A DNA stretch of 64,000 bases from Eulemur rufifrons (taxonomy: Eukaryota > Chordata > Mammalia > Primates > Lemuridae), in contig NC_090989.1 in assembly GCF_041146395.1 (NCBI RefSeq), positions 278,472,343-278,536,342 on the forward strand, given 5' to 3'. Within the stretch, counting starts at the first letter, position 1, and every line of letters begins with the position of its first letter. A program made the position numbers and the translations under genes. Below the pieces are notes generated by a model that searched no databases, was not told the DNA's origin, and worked only from the letters and a program-made list of their open reading frames with translations. Shown here piece after piece: positions 12,093 through 23,790 of the stretch.

Positions 12093-13419
12093 TTTCTGCA
12101 CATCTTACACAGGCTTTGGATAGGCAGTCAGCTAAATCTGTAGAGCCCATTTTAGGCCACCCCCTTTGCAGGGAGGGTCTTGCATCTTGCTTTAGTATGT
12201 GGGATACTGGGCACCTATTATTTTGTCCTTAGCCTTTACAGTCTCAGATAAAACTGAGGCAGAAAGAGTACCTTTTAAACATCTTGTTACACTTAAAAGG
12301 CACCTTTTCTTGTTTAACTGTCTGGTTTTCTTTTACTAGAATCAGTGTCTTGACAAGACTGTGTAAAAGAGATGAGGTCATTTGAGAGGACCCCTTGAAC
12401 TTTCAAAGAGTGTCTGTGGATTCTGAGCATGGTAGGCTCCCACTACCATTGTTTTCAGTAATTCATAAGTTTCTCCTTCAATCTTGCTCAAATTGGCAAG
12501 ATATGGGGGAGGTAGGGGTCCTGTTTAGTGTCACGTGTTTAGAGAACATCACTGTCTTCCTGCCTTGTTCCCCGCATAAGCCCAGCAGGTGGGTTTCCCC
12601 CAAGTGACTAAGGTATTGGCCAAAACTGGGATGCAGTGGTTTGTCCGGGGCAGGAGAAAGTCTGGGCCTCGCTGGCTGACTTCTGGGTCTGCAGATGTAC
12701 CCACCATGGAGAACTTAGTAATAGCAGGACTCCTATGATTGTAGGCCTTAAAAGGCCACTGCCTGGGATGGAAGAGGAGGAGGAGTGTTGATCTGGCTGT
12801 GTCAAACCCCAGCAGGCTGACTGGCTGTTTGCTGGTGGGTGGAGCAACTCACAGGGCACCAGGCTCAGGGTACCTGAGTACAGCTCCGTACTCTTTCTTG
12901 CCACCGGTGTAGTGAACTGACCCCCCTCCCATTTCACTCCAGGGAGAGCTGGTTCCATATCTCCAATGGGCTTATTCCTTCCTGTCCTTCCATATAACCT
13001 GGGTGTGGTTTAAAGAAGATTCAGGCTTGGTGGAGTCTGGGAGAAACAGCTGGTGTCATGGCCTGCTTTGATTTGGATCCCAACTAGTTTAGAAAAAGGG
13101 TTGTTCCACAGTGTCCAGTGTGGCTCTCCAGAGCTCTCTGCTTTGGGGTTTGGACCCAAGACCAGTGATCAGTAAGGTTGGACCTTGTTTTCCTCTGTCC
13201 TGTTCCCTCTGTCCCACATGCTCCACTCCAGATGTGTGGGGAGGGGTGGCTACGGTCTGGGCCAAGGTTGAGATATTTTCATCAAATAGTATCCAAATTC
13301 CACTGTGATCCCAACAGCTGACTAGGGGGTTGGGAGAAGGGAGTTGAGAACTGTTACTTGGTGCCTGACTCTCAGGACCTTCTAGATTGATTAACTGTTG
13401 CTGGGGCATTCTTACCAGC
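12093..13419. other. No gene seen
   Basis: Non-repetitive sequence between the Alu and a MIR; no exon or RNA gene recognised. Confidence 0.45.
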
Positions 13420-13555
13420 AGTCTGGCTTCAAGCCTCATTTTCTCCTCTTCTGTAAAGTGAGCATAATAATCCTGCCTTCATGGAGCTGCTGTGAAGGTG
13501 ACATAAAAAAAACAGAAGTCCATTTCTAAGCACATAGTAGGCTTTGATAAACATC
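13420..13555 (+). repeat. MIR fragment
   Basis: CATTTTCTCCTCTTCTGTAA followed by AAGCACATAGTAGGCTTTGA matches the core and 3' part of MIR. Confidence 0.7.
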
Positions 13556-13589
13556 AGTCTCTCCCTAACTACAACTTTCCTAGAAAAAA

Positions 13590-14165
13590 GCTCTCATATG
13601 ACCGTATTTCTTGGTCATTAGGAAGAGAGATTGCGGGGCCAAGGGCATAATAAGTATGCTTAAAATTTTGATATCTACATTGCCAAATTACTCTTTAAAA
13701 CTGTTGAGTCAGTTTATACTTCCATCCATAGCTCATTGAGTGCACATTTCTCTGTTCCCTTGTCAACATGGAAATTGACCTTTTTTTTCATCTTTGCCAG
13801 TCTGAGAGGCAATGTTGATGGCTCATCCTTCACAATAACCTCTCTGGTTGTTACTGTGGTTGACATCTTTTCTTGTTTACCAGCCATTTGTGAGTCTTCT
13901 AATGTGTTCATGTGCTTTGCCAAGTTTTCTGTTACAGTGGTTGTATCTTTCTTAATATGAAAGATTTTTTGGTATAGTATAAATATTCTGTATTTGCTAT
14001 ATATGTTGCAAATATTTTTCTCTTGTTTGATACTTGCCTCTCAATCTTGGTCATGTTTTATTTTTTTTGGAAGACAGAAAATTTGGTTTTTTAAAAGGTC
14101 ATATGTCTTAGTCTTTTCCTTTCTGGTTTTTGGGTTTTCCATCATGCCTAGAATCACCTTCCCAA
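13590..14165 (-). mobile_element. Old L1M LINE fragment
   Basis: Antisense L1 ORF2 end and 3' region: TATCTACATTGCCAAATTAC, CTTCTAATGTGTTCATGTGC, TATATGTTGCAAATATTTTT and ATCATGCCTAGAATCACCTT. Strongly diverged. Confidence 0.72.
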
Positions 14166-14204
14166 CCCACAGATTGATGGTTCTGGCAGCCAGTGTGGGA
14201 GTTG

Positions 14205-14560
14205 GGCTGAAATGTGTGAGGTGGAGGCTCCTGGTCAGGGTCTGTGGCAGTGGTTGGAGGGAGAGGAGAGGAGCCGTTCTGCTGAGGCAGGCTGGGCGGC
14301 TTGGTGTGGAGGGATGGACTGACCTTGGCCAGGGGAAGGGAAATGTCTTTGTTTTCCACCCAAGCAACTCAGTACGTGGTGCCATTTGGTGAAATGGGAC
14401 CAGACCTAGAAGAAAGGTGTTTTAGGTGTTAACTGCACTGCCTTGAGGTGCTTCCAGGACATCCAGTGGAGACATCCAGGATGAAACTGGATGTGAGGAG
14501 TGGAGCTCAGAGAGCCTTCTTGGCCTGAGGTGCTGTTGTGGGACTCCTGGGGTATAGGTG
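14205..14560 (-). repeat. L2 LINE fragment just beyond the ANGPTL2 3' end
   Basis: Contains GACATCCAGTGGAGACATCC and a following GGAGCTCAGAGAG, the reverse complement of an L2 ORF-region stretch. ANGPTL2 transcription should stop before it. Confidence 0.55.
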
Positions 14561-14669
14561 GAAAACGAAGACAGGGAGAGTGTGATTGCAGTGATTTTGG
14601 TGCATGCCCTGGTGCTGAGTCTCTTCCTGATTTTACCTAAAGAGGATCTGACATGCCCGAGGAAGACAT

Positions 14670-14725
14670 TCTAAAACAATAACACACAGTATAAATACAT
14701 CCAAATAGCACTGATGGCTTTTATT
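14670..14725 (-). terminator. ANGPTL2: Distal ANGPTL2 poly(A) signal and downstream GU-rich element
   Basis: On the minus strand AATAAA lies at 14,725-14,720. It is followed about 30-45 nt later by a GT-rich run (TGTGTGTTATTGTTTT near 14,690-14,670). This pairing is typical of a functional cleavage site, expected near 14,700-14,705. Confidence 0.65.
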
Positions 14726-16301
14726 GCAGATTTGTGTCATTACAAGGATAATCTGGGAATATATTTTTTAAAAAACCCTCCCTTTTATATACACAAAACA
14801 TGCTACATGGTACATTTTGTGAGAAATGCTGAGGTAATAGGCACGCACCCAGACATGGACAGTACCAAACATCCAACATCTCGCACACCCGGCCCGTGTA
14901 CCCACGTGCTCATGGGGAGGGTCTCACATTCTTGTCTCATCCCTAGCCTCCTGCTTGGCAATAGTCCTGGGAGCACTGAGGCTGATACTTCGTGGTGGGC
15001 AGGACTCAGAAAGCCACCATGCTGCAATGCCCCAACCAAGGGGTCAGGTGACCCAATTATTCAGTAACTCATGAGAAGTGGCCAGTTCTTGTTTTTGTGG
15101 CACCTGTTCTCCAGGGAAATATAGTTTGGGGATGAGATGCAAGCTCTAGCTGGCCTGAGAGCATGGGACCTCTGGTCTGTAGCCATTTGGGGGCCCCGAT
15201 GATCTGATGACTTCTCTTCAATTGAGTATCTCCTGGCAAGGTAGGTTATTATTTGTGTGAAGGATAAAATGACATGTAGGCTAAAGTATGAATGGAAGAT
15301 ACAAAACTGCGGATACGTTATCTATATGGCTGGTGTAGCTCTTGGCCTGGTCTTCCCTTTCCTGACCAGAAACCTGGAGCCCAGACTGTTTCCTACTCAG
15401 AGGCTGAGGAATCTTGGCTGGACTGAAAGGGCTGTGCGACAGAAAAGGCAAAGAGTAGGTAGGCGAGGAGTAGGGCAGAGCGGAAAAGGGTCCTCGAACT
15501 GCAGTGAGTGGCCAGGGACTGACACCGAGAGGGCACTGAATGAATGGTGTTGGATGAGTGAATGAGTGGGTGGGTAGACAGTGAAAAGTCCTGAGAACAG
15601 GGAGAAGTATAAAAATGGAGAGGGAGGGGGATGTTGAAATTGATTAGGTGCCCAAAGGGTTTCTTGAGAGAGGAAGCCAGGAGCCCTTCTGTGAGAGATT
15701 AGCATTGTAGAAAGTCCTGGAAGAATCCAGGCACACAGATGCCGAGGATTATTCTGTGAGTTGAGACTGTACAGTCTGTGATCTGTCCTTAAGACTCAAG
15801 TAACACAACATTAACGAAATGCTTTTTTTCCTAAGAGCAAAGCTGTTGGTAACAGCTTCCACATCTGAGAATTGACTATATGTGTATTTAGGTATGTAAG
15901 ACAAACATATATATGTATCTAGTCATATCACGTGATATATGTCTAAATGCACATATATGTGGTATACACATAAGTGCTCAAGGGAGGCTCATACACATGT
16001 ATATTATGAGGCTATTTTGCAGTTGTGTTTTTATTGTGGGGACTTTATTTAAAGAAAGAGTTGTCTGCAGTCCTGTCCTGGAAACATGAGGGGCTGTCTG
16101 GTGTAAAGAAAAGGAGGAGGGACAGAGAACACTGTATCAGTTCCGTTCCATTATCTGCCGCAGTGACTTGGGAAAACAGAATCCAGGGTGCCGGTCCTCC
16201 CAGCCCCAAGATGAACTGGTGAGGAGTTGCTCTTTGTGCTGGGGCCAGTGTGGCTGGGGTGGGTTCCTGTCACTGGCCACGAGAGGTCAGGAGGGGCTGG
16301 C
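14705..16301 (-). other. ANGPTL2: ANGPTL2 3' UTR
   Basis: About 1.6 kb between the stop codon and the distal poly(A) signal. It is largely free of recognised interspersed repeats, unlike the flanks, as expected for a transcribed UTR. It contains an AU-rich stretch at about 15,880-15,990 with a 14-bp palindrome around CACGTG, and two early AATAAA motifs (16,030-16,049). Confidence 0.65.
16030..16049 (-). terminator. ANGPTL2: Possible proximal poly(A) signals of ANGPTL2
   Basis: Two overlapping-range AATAAA hexamers (16,049-16,044 and 16,035-16,030) lie about 260 nt after the stop codon, followed by TTTTGC/TGTGT-containing sequence. Use of either would give a short 3' UTR isoform. Not proven. 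Confidence 0.35.
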
Positions 16302-16501
16302 TTAGTGAAAGGTGTTGGGGTTGGGCCGGATCATCATCACCACTTTCTTGAGCGAGTAGGAACCTCCTCGGAACTCAGCCCAGTAGACCCCATCCTGGTA
16401 GCGGCTCCGGTAATGTCCTCCACGGTACCAGACGCCGTTGAGGTTGGAGTGGGCACAGGCATTATACCACCAGCCTCCCTTCTGGTAGTGGGCACAGTTT
16501 C
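16302..16501 (-). CDS. ANGPTL2: ANGPTL2 terminal coding exon 5
   Basis: Completes Gly428 and encodes residues 429-493 plus a TAA stop at 16,304-16,302. Seen: Cys430 ([11 protein letters not shown]) and Cys443 ([10 protein letters not shown]), the second conserved disulfide of fibrinogen domains, then the [17 protein letters not shown] stretch and the C-terminal IRPNPNTFH. The acceptor is CCGCAG|GAAAC at 16,503-16,502. The four coding exons total 817+194+271+200 = 1,482 nt with no frameshift or premature stop, so the gene is intact. Confidence 0.97.
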
Positions 16502-16639
16502 CTGCGGAAGAGAAGGCAATGAGAACGTCTGGGGGGGGAGACAATTTTACCCACGTCCGTGGTTTGCTTGGGTCTTCGGCAGGCCCCTCTCCGGAGGCAT
16601 TTGGAGCCAGAAGCTAGAGAGGCGAATAGATCTCGAGGG

Positions 16640-16830
16640 GTGGTGGAAGGCCGGGCTTCAGACCTGCTCAGGCCTGCCTTTGAGGCTTGGCTTTGTGACT
16701 GACTAGCTGTGTGATCTGAGACAAGCAACTTAACTTCTCCCAGCCACTGTATCCTCATCTATAAAATGAGGATAATAATGACACCTACTGCACAGGACTC
16801 CTGTGAGAATTCAGTGAAGGCATGTTGGAT
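16640..16830 (+). repeat. MIR SINE
   Basis: GACTAGCTGTGTGATCTGAG and TATAAAATGAGGATAATAAT are well preserved. It lies in the intron between ANGPTL2 exons 4 and 5. Confidence 0.85.
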
Positions 16831-18164
16831 GCTAACTGGGGCTGGGTGTGCAGGAGGCCCCAGCGGACCCTGCACCCCTGTTCTGATAGGGAGAAGGCCT
16901 GAGGTGGGCTGGGGAGGGAGAAAGGGTTTTTCTTGGGAATTGTTAAGAGTCGAAACTGTTGGATCAAGAGTCTTTATAGAATGACAAAGTGTTTAAGAAG
17001 AAGTGCTCCTCCATTGCTCCCCAGCCTGTATTCCATCCAAATTTTTTTGTATTATTTCACAAAGATATTTCCATAAAACTCTTGGCATTATCACATCATG
17101 AATTTTGCTGCCAAGGACAGGCAGTTCAGAACAACAGTAAAACACGTGGGCAAGGTGCACGCAGGGGCGTCACACTCTATGGGGAGGAGCAAGGGGAGCC
17201 GCTGTCCGCTTGGGCTGCTCTCAGCTGTGATGTCCCCAGTTTCCTGACTTGGCCCTAGGCCTGGGGAGGGGGACCCCTCCTCAGGGAGGGTCCGCTGGTG
17301 TGGGTGGCTGAGGTCATGGGCCAGGGTGAGATGGTCATAGGCAGTCTGAGGCAGAAGGTGAGAGGGAGACTCAGCCCATCATCAGCCTCCTGGTCACCCC
17401 TCCTGCACTTGACCCACACACCTCCAGGGACTAGGAGCTCACTTCCTCACCGTCCACTGATTTTGCTGATAGACAGATCTGACAGTTTTGGATTGTGGAA
17501 TCTCTTCTGCCTGCTCCCTGGGAGGGCCCTCAAAAACTGCTGTAGCAGTCCCCATGTCCCAGGGTCTGACTAGTTCTAGGGGTCATCCTCCTGCCTTGCT
17601 TTTCTGGAAGCCTCAGTAGCTCTGGCCTAGGAGACCTGCTGCTTCAGAGCAAGGGCCTATTCCTCCTCCAGGGAACCTTCAAGCAGGGTCAGTTCAGTGT
17701 CAGTGGGTGGACAGAGGTGTCTGCATGGTGCAGGTGGGTCACATCCCTCCTGGCCTCCGATGCTGGGAGAACTACCTGCCAGAGTGTGGTTACCATGGCG
17801 ACCTGGAGTGAGGATGCCCCCACCTCAGTATGCAGGTGTCAGGGCTTGCCTGGAGCGGAGGCCATTTCTGGGACAGTCAGAGCTCAATGGGGAGGGAATG
17901 GCCTTCAGACCATGATGACATGGGAAGCTAGGGCAGGGGGCGATGTTGGTGGTCAGATGGTGCTGGCCTCACGGAGGAGCCTGGGCCCTACTGACCTCAC
18001 CAACCTGTTAGGGCCCAGAGGCCCTCCTCTCAAGAAATTGGGTGAAGGGCCTTGGGAGGCATTAAGCGTGGGGGCGTCTCATGTCTGAACTCAGGGCTGG
18101 ACAATATCTGTGCTGCTTATAATTTTCTGTTTTCTTCCTTGCTTTTTATTTAATAAAGACTTCT
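16831..18164. other. ANGPTL2 intron 4 sequence; nothing recognised
   Basis: GC-moderate intron with no RNA gene or exon. A diverged L2-like stretch may lie at 17,400-17,500 (CTCCAGGGACTAGGAGCTCA). Confidence 0.45.
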
Positions 18165-18245
18165 TAGTAAAGACCTAGATTTGAAGCATGTGATCTTAGA
18201 CAGATCACTTCATCTCTCCTATCTGGTTTTCTCTTATAGCTTCCT
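18165..18245 (+). repeat. MIR fragment
   Basis: Reads ATCTTAGACAGATCACTTCA with the MIR spacing; short and diverged. Confidence 0.45.
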
Positions 18246-18284
18246 TACAGCATTGCATGAACATGAATGCTGGTAACAGTACCC

Positions 18285-18515
18285 ATAAAGACAGCCCACT
18301 TTACTGAGCCCGTACTGTACTCCAAGTCCCAGACAAAGCACCTTACGTACATTCTCTCTAACCTTCTCCCTACTGTGCAAGGTGATTATCGTCCTTACTT
18401 CCAGATGCAGAAACTGAGACCCGGGAAGATTAAGCAGCATGCCCAAGGACACGTGACTGGGTAGGAGGTGGGGCTGACATTGGAGCCCAGGGTGTATGGC
18501 CCAGCACTGGTGGGG
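18285..18515 (-). repeat. MIR SINE
   Basis: Contains GATGCAGAAACTGAGACCCG and a 3' flank ending GGAGCCCAGGGTGTATGGCC. Confidence 0.8.
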
Positions 18516-18614
18516 ATGTGTAGCACTACACCAGGTGCCTCAGACCAGAGGTCGCAGGGCCACAGCCCAGCACGTGTCCGACTGCCTTGGCCCAGGGCAG
18601 CTGTGCTATACCTC

Positions 18615-18640
18615 TTTTTTTTTTTTTTTTTTTCTTTTTT
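18615..18640. repeat. Poly(T) run
   Basis: T19-C-T6. It contributes poly-Phe to a long antisense frame over ANGPTL2 exon 4. Confidence 0.95.
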
Positions 18641-18845
18641 CTGTGAATGCCACTCTGACCCAGCTTTTTGAAGGGGCTCTGTGGGCAGAGAAAGGGACCT
18701 TTAGGGGCAGGAACAGGGTCAGGCAGCTTGGCCCAGCTGCCCATTGCCCCACATCTTCCCCTTCCCAACCCTGGAATCAGGGGCCAAGGCTTTGGTTGAC
18801 TTTGTTTCCCTACCCTTCACTGGGCTTTCACTCCACTTTTCCTAC

Positions 18846-19116
18846 CTGTGTAGACATCATGGTCTCTGTCCAGCGTGGTGAACTGCTTGCCATTGTGCCA
18901 GGTGAAGGAGTCGCCTGCATTGCCATGGTAGCGCCCCAGCCGCAGCTTATAATACTCGCTCTCAGGCTCCAGGCGGAAGCTGGCGTATTCTGCAAAGACC
19001 TTGCGGCCAGACCAGTCCTCCATGGTCACCAGCAGTTTGTAGTTGCCTTGGTTTGTCAGCCAGTAAATGTTCTCCAGGCCCAGCCAGTACTCACCGTCAA
19101 TGTTCCCAAACCCTTG
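18846..19116 (-). CDS. ANGPTL2: ANGPTL2 coding exon 4 (core of fibrinogen-like domain)
   Basis: Encodes residues 338-427 plus one base (271 nt). It carries the conserved fibrinogen-fold core: GFGNIDGEYWLGLENIYWLT, the MEDWSGRK strand, the FRLEPESEYYKL segment, GNAGDSFTWHNG, and the acidic DRDHDVYT loop (residues 420-427), which matches the calcium-site position in fibrinogen domains. The acceptor is TTCTCCAG|CAAGG at 19,118-19,117 and the donor is TACACAG|GTAGG at 18,845-18,844. An internal GGTGAGTAC looks like a donor but is coding (G-E-Y). Confidence 0.96.
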
Positions 19117-19269
19117 CTGGAGAAAGCCCAGGAGAACGTTAGTGTGGAGCCTGCAGAGCCCACAGCCAGCAGGCCTGAACACCGGCTGCCGGACACCCAG
19201 CCCTGGATAGAGGGGCCCAGGAAATAGGAGAGCACGAGACAGCCTGGTTCAGCCCCCACTCCCCACTCC

Positions 19270-19330
19270 CGACTCCATGGTGTAACTTGATGAGTCACTT
19301 CCCCCTTCTGAGCCTCAATCACATACCATT
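19270..19330 (+). repeat. MIR core fragment
   Basis: CACTTCCCCCTTCTGAGCCT only; short. Confidence 0.4.
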
Positions 19331-19714
19331 CAAAGACACATAGACAGCCTGCCCTATGCCAGGCACCATGCAAGCCCCATTCCTCACCCTCATGCGGCGC
19401 GTGCTACAGGAGCCGCGTGCTGTGGTAAACTGAGAACCTGGCACACAGTAGCATGCCATAGGCACTGCTTGGAAAAATCCCTGAACTTCCCCGAGCTTCA
19501 GCCTCCTCCTCTGAGGATGGGCTGTGCGTGAGGGTCACGTGCAAGCTCTAATGCACCAGAGAGGTATGAGCTGTGACAGATGTGTCCCATCCGCCTGGGC
19601 TCCTTTCTAGGTTTGAAACCCAATGGTTTTGTTGTTATTGTTCTTTACGTGTAGTATGGGACTCATCATTTGAGTGATAGCCACTGAAGTCTTGAAAATG
19701 GGTGATTCATTAAC

Positions 19715-19935
19715 AATAGCTAGTATTTAGTGAGCACTTGTGGTGTGCTGGCACTGTTATAAGAACCTTACATAGGTTGTGTTATTAATCCTTATGCCAA
19801 GTCTAAGAGCTAGGCACCATCACCATCCTCCCTAAAATGGGTGCACCGAAGCCCAGGGTCACAGAGCGCCTGAGGGTGGGCCAGGATTTGAACGTAGAAC
19901 CCAGTCTCAGTCATTGTGCTGTACTGCGTCTGCCA
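19715..19935 (-). repeat. MIR SINE
   Basis: Reads TTTAGTGAGCACTTGTGGTG, then GGATTTGAACGTAGAACCCA. Confidence 0.8.
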
Positions 19936-19984
19936 GGGAGAGGAGGGAAGAGTCAAGGCCTGAGTCTTCAGGACCCTGTAAATT

Positions 19985-20046
19985 AGGAGGAGGAGGAGGA
20001 GGAGGAAGAGGAGGAGGAGGAGGAGGAGTAAGAAGAGAAGGAGGAG
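19985..20046. repeat. (GGA)n microsatellite
   Basis: Imperfect GGA/GAA triplet tract of about 60 bp in ANGPTL2 intron 3. Homopurine, so length-variable and capable of triplex formation. Confidence 0.95.
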
Positions 20047-20139
20047 GCAGCAGACAGGCCTGTCAAGAGGTGGGGTGGAGGACAGGAGGAGACCCAGAAG
20101 GGGGTATGGCAGCCACATGTGCATGGCATCAAGGCTGAA

Positions 20140-20350
20140 GGTAGTTTGTGGGCTTTGGTGTCAGAAGGCCTAGGCTGCAGTCACTGTGTTGCCATTTCCT
20201 AGCTTCGCAACCCTGAGCAAGTCGCTTCACCTTTTCACTTGTGAGCTGGGGTGATGACAGTGCCTCCCTCAGAGGGTTGACGTGAGATTAAGCGAGGTAA
20301 TGCATGAAAGCACATAGCATGGTGACTGACATGGAGCTGGAGCCAGTAAG
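20140..20350 (+). repeat. MIR SINE
   Basis: Contains AACCCTGAGCAAGTCGCTTC and CACATAGCATGGTGACTGAC. Confidence 0.78.
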
Positions 20351-20971
20351 TATAGCCACCCTCTCTGTCCTTAGTACCACCTCTTTGTTTAGAGGAGAGG
20401 GAGCCATGAGCCCTAGCAGCCTTTTCCACTATGAGGATGAACATTTCAGTTCCCTGGGGGACTGGGGAGCCCAGAGGATGAGCCCTGGAATTAGGATCCT
20501 AGTATTGGCACAGCCTCCTACATGGACCCTTTGGGGATCCTCCCAGGGCCTGGGAGCCTCGGGACTTGCCCCTTCTGGGCTTCAAGAGCATTCTTTCCCC
20601 ATGGAAGCCCCAACCTGGGGTAAGAGGCTCCCCACACCTAGGCTGGAACAAGGGCCCCACGCCAGCATTTCTGAACTCCCACCCTGTCCTGCGGGGCTTT
20701 GGTGGTCTGCACTACCAACTCTTCTCCTGCAGCAGTTGCAGCAGCAGCAGGCAGAGAAGGAATGAGTCCTCACTGCCCCCTGGCAGTTTTGCCAAATTTG
20801 CTGTGTGTGTGTCCCTCTTGCCCCAGGTATGTTTGCTGTCTGGGGCCACACAGGCCCTGCCTTGGTCAGCGTGCACCTCCCTCTGAGTGGCTGTTCCCTG
20901 GCTGCTTAGGCCTCTCTTGGGGTGGGCCAGTCACCTTGCGGGTGGCACAGACAAGTTCTGCCAGGTCTCAC

Positions 20972-21165
20972 CTTGTACGTCTCCCAGTTCCTGAAGAAGT
21001 TGACAGAGCCGTCCAGCCGTCTCTGGATAACGGTCCAGCCCCCAGGGTCATGCCTCTGGTCGCACCACACCTGCATGAGGCGGTTGGTATTCTCTGGTTT
21101 CACTAGGTAGATGGAGCTGGTGTCGTGACCATCCTCCAGGGCCTGCAGGCAGTCTCTCCACGGGC
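20972..21165 (-). CDS. ANGPTL2: ANGPTL2 coding exon 3 (start of fibrinogen-like domain)
   Basis: Encodes residues 273-337 (194 nt) and opens the C-terminal fibrinogen-like domain. Seen: GPWRDC with Cys278, then WCDQR with Cys307, expected to form the first domain disulfide, followed by the family signature DPGGWTVIQRR and the segment NFFRNWETYK. The acceptor is CCCCAG|GCCCG at 21,167-21,166 and the donor is ACAAG|GTGAG at 20,971-20,970. Phase 1 in, phase 0 out. Reading past the donor gives intron codons unrelated to the family, which confirms the boundary. Confidence 0.96.
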
Positions 21166-21359
21166 CTGGGGACACAGACATGCACACGTCACAGACCTGC
21201 CTGTCACTAGGCTGCACCCCTCCTGCCCCTGCAGCAGGCACAACCTCTGGCAAGGCTTTGGCTGGGAGCCACAGGCTTGCAGTTTAAGAGGACCAATTTT
21301 TGTTTTGGAAGTTTGACAAATAATATAAAGACCAGAGCCTAGGATTAGGGGGTCAGGGT

Positions 21360-21525
21360 GCCCGGACTCCAAACTCACTTCCTCCCCTCACTCCCTCAGT
21401 GTGATTTTGGGAAGGCCTGCTCATTTCTCCCAGCCCTCAGTTTCCCTCATTTGTAGATGGGAGATCATATTTCCCTCATTCAGTGTTGTCAGGATTGCTG
21501 AGATCATTTGGATGGAAGTTCCTGG
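21360..21525 (+). repeat. MIR SINE
   Basis: CAGCCCTCAGTTTCCCTCAT with GTAGATGGGAGATCATATTT downstream. Confidence 0.72.
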
Positions 21526-23554
21526 AGTGACTTTTTAAAAGTTAATTTTATTGGCAAAGAGAGATGTGTGCCCACTAAACGTGACAACACCAATCAGTGC
21601 AAGTGTGGCCTCTGATGGCCCTGCTTCATCAGGGAAACTGCTCTACCAGACTGCTGTTCCTGAGTGCTGGGGGCCAAGTTTGATGGGCACGCCTCAATTC
21701 CGATTCCACGACTGCCTTTCCAATGACAGCGCTTCATGACAACTTCTGCAGTTTTTAGTAAATGAACTTCCATAGAGTCACGGGCCCAGGCTGTGCCCAG
21801 AATTTGGCCATGTAGCCCAAGACCTCAGGATATTTCTGGGATTCGTACGTTGGTCTCCAAGCATCTTTTTGGGGGGATCAGGTTCCCTTTCTGCTCAGTC
21901 TGTTATTTTCCAAAGGAAGCTTACTGAGGGCTAGATGCTCAGAACTTACTCTGTGAGGTCTGTAGGCAGGTCCATGAACTTAAAAGATGATGTCCAGGAC
22001 ACATCTCAACCCATAGCTCTCTTCAGGAACTCAGACCAGCAGGGTGCTGTGATTCTGTGACTTCACTGTGCTTGGGTGCCTCCCACCTGCCCTAGTGGTT
22101 TCTTGTATTCTGATGTCGGTCACATCAGCAAGAAGGTACAAACTTGAGTCACCAAGGTCTGGACAAGATGGGACCTATCTTTTTGATCTGAAGAATCTTC
22201 AGAAGATTTTCAAGGCTCAGCCATTCAAATACATAGTTTAAAATAATCACCACACTTTGCTTCAGTCTCTTTAAAATATTCCCAGATTGAGAATGGTTAA
22301 AAGTGCTAAGGAAAATTCCATCTTGTTCTATTAATTTGTGTATTTATTCAACAACCATGTATTGGGTCCCAACCCCTGTAGGGTCTGTGCTGATGCCCAC
22401 TAGGGAGGAGCTGCCCTCACACCTCCTCTCGACGTGAATTCTGGGGAGTCCTGTCCTTTCTCTTCCTGGGGTTGGGGGCAGAGGGATGCCCACAGTGGCA
22501 GGTGTGGTCAGCTCTTCCTGTGCAGATCAAACTTCTCAGATTCCTTCCATTCTGGCTGGTGATTGGGCTCAACTAGTTCACAGGTGATGATCAAATAGGA
22601 AAGATGTGGGTTTTTGGTCTTTGTCGGATGTCGCGGGTGAGTTGTCTGAGGCCTTGCCACCGTGTCTGAGCACCTCCTGGAACCTGGCGGGGCAGCAGCC
22701 GTCTTGCTCATCCCTCAGTCCCCAGTGCCTGACACAGCACTGGGAAGAAAGGTCGGTTTGGGTGCTGACAGTTAACCTGGGGGGCTTCTCCCTTCATCTC
22801 CCAAGGAGAAGCTCCTCTCTCCCACAAGGGATGGGGCAGAACCTTAGGCGCCCCACCACCGGGCAGCAGATGTGGCACAAGCAGCACTTTCTTTGCCTGG
22901 TGCAACTTCCTGCCTTTGGCCCCCTCAGTATCTGTCCTGGGGAAGGGGAGGCCAGACTTCCAGAAAGAGCATTCACAAAGAAGAAAAAAGTTGTGATTGT
23001 GTTCAGCCCAAGCCCCAGAGACCAAGGCAGAGAATGGGAGTTTGTCCCCACCAGCTGGAGCAGAACACCAGTGAGCTTGGGAGGCCTCCCAGCTCCTTAC
23101 CAAGGCAGCAGCTTAGGAGAGGCCGTCTGCTGCAAATGCTGGTGACGGAGTATCCAGCAGAAGCCTGCGGAATGATGCCCCCTGAGAGCAAGCAGCGACC
23201 TCTTCCTGCAGAGTGCGCAGGCTGCCGGGAGTTGTCAGACGGAGGAAGAGGGGTGGCCTCAGGGCTCCAGCCTGAGCTGCTTTTGTGGGTGCCCACAATG
23301 GTTTCATTTCACCTTTGGCATTTCTACAAAGAACTCTTTAAAAGGCAAGTGTTTGAAAATGTTTTGGGCCCACCGGTTCCTTTAAGAATTTGGGGAAAGC
23401 TACCTTCTATTCAGAAAAATGCATAGACTCCCACAGTTTTGTATATAATCTCAGAAGGTAAGTGGACTCCCAAAGTCCAGGTTAGGAACTCCCAGCTCCG
23501 AGCGAGTCCTGACTGGCAGAGTAGTAGTGAAATGACAGCCAGTGCATCCCGAGT
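21526..23554. other. ANGPTL2 intron 2 sequence; nothing recognised
   Basis: Open frames of up to 184 codons occur at 22,606-23,426 on overlapping strands, but none resembles a known protein and no paired splice sites frame them. They are treated as chance. Confidence 0.45.
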
Positions 23555-23790
23555 ATTTCTTAGGTGCCAGGCCCTGTTCCTGGCCCTGCCCACGTGTTTC
23601 TACACTTGACTCTCCTGACATGCCTGCTCGGTAGCAGTAGTGTCCCTACTTTACAGTGAGGAAACCAGAGCACAGGGACCTGAGGGGACACCCTTAGGTC
23701 ACATGGCTTGTAAGGGGCAGAGCAGGCACATACACCCAGGGGTTCTGGGTGTGCAGAGCCCACACTCTAAAGCACTCTTCCCTCTCCGAG
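23555..23790 (-). repeat. MIR SINE
   Basis: TTACAGTGAGGAAACCAGAG and GGTCACATGGCTTGTAAGGG are clear. Confidence 0.85.

Noticed and set aside
19091..19098. Splice donor GGTGAGT inside exon 4
   Set aside because: The sequence encodes the conserved G-E-Y and the frame continues with family sequence for more than 80 residues.
18496..19227. 243-codon plus-strand open frame
   Set aside because: It runs antisense through ANGPTL2 exon 4 and contains a poly-Phe run from a T19 tract. Its openness is a by-product of the coding exon.
19985..20046. CRISPR-like or regulatory repeat array
   Set aside because: It is a simple GGA/GAA microsatellite without spacers.
22606..23426. Overlapping frames of 179 and 184 codons
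   Set aside because: They lie in different frames of intronic sequence, with no homology recognised and no acceptor/donor pair.
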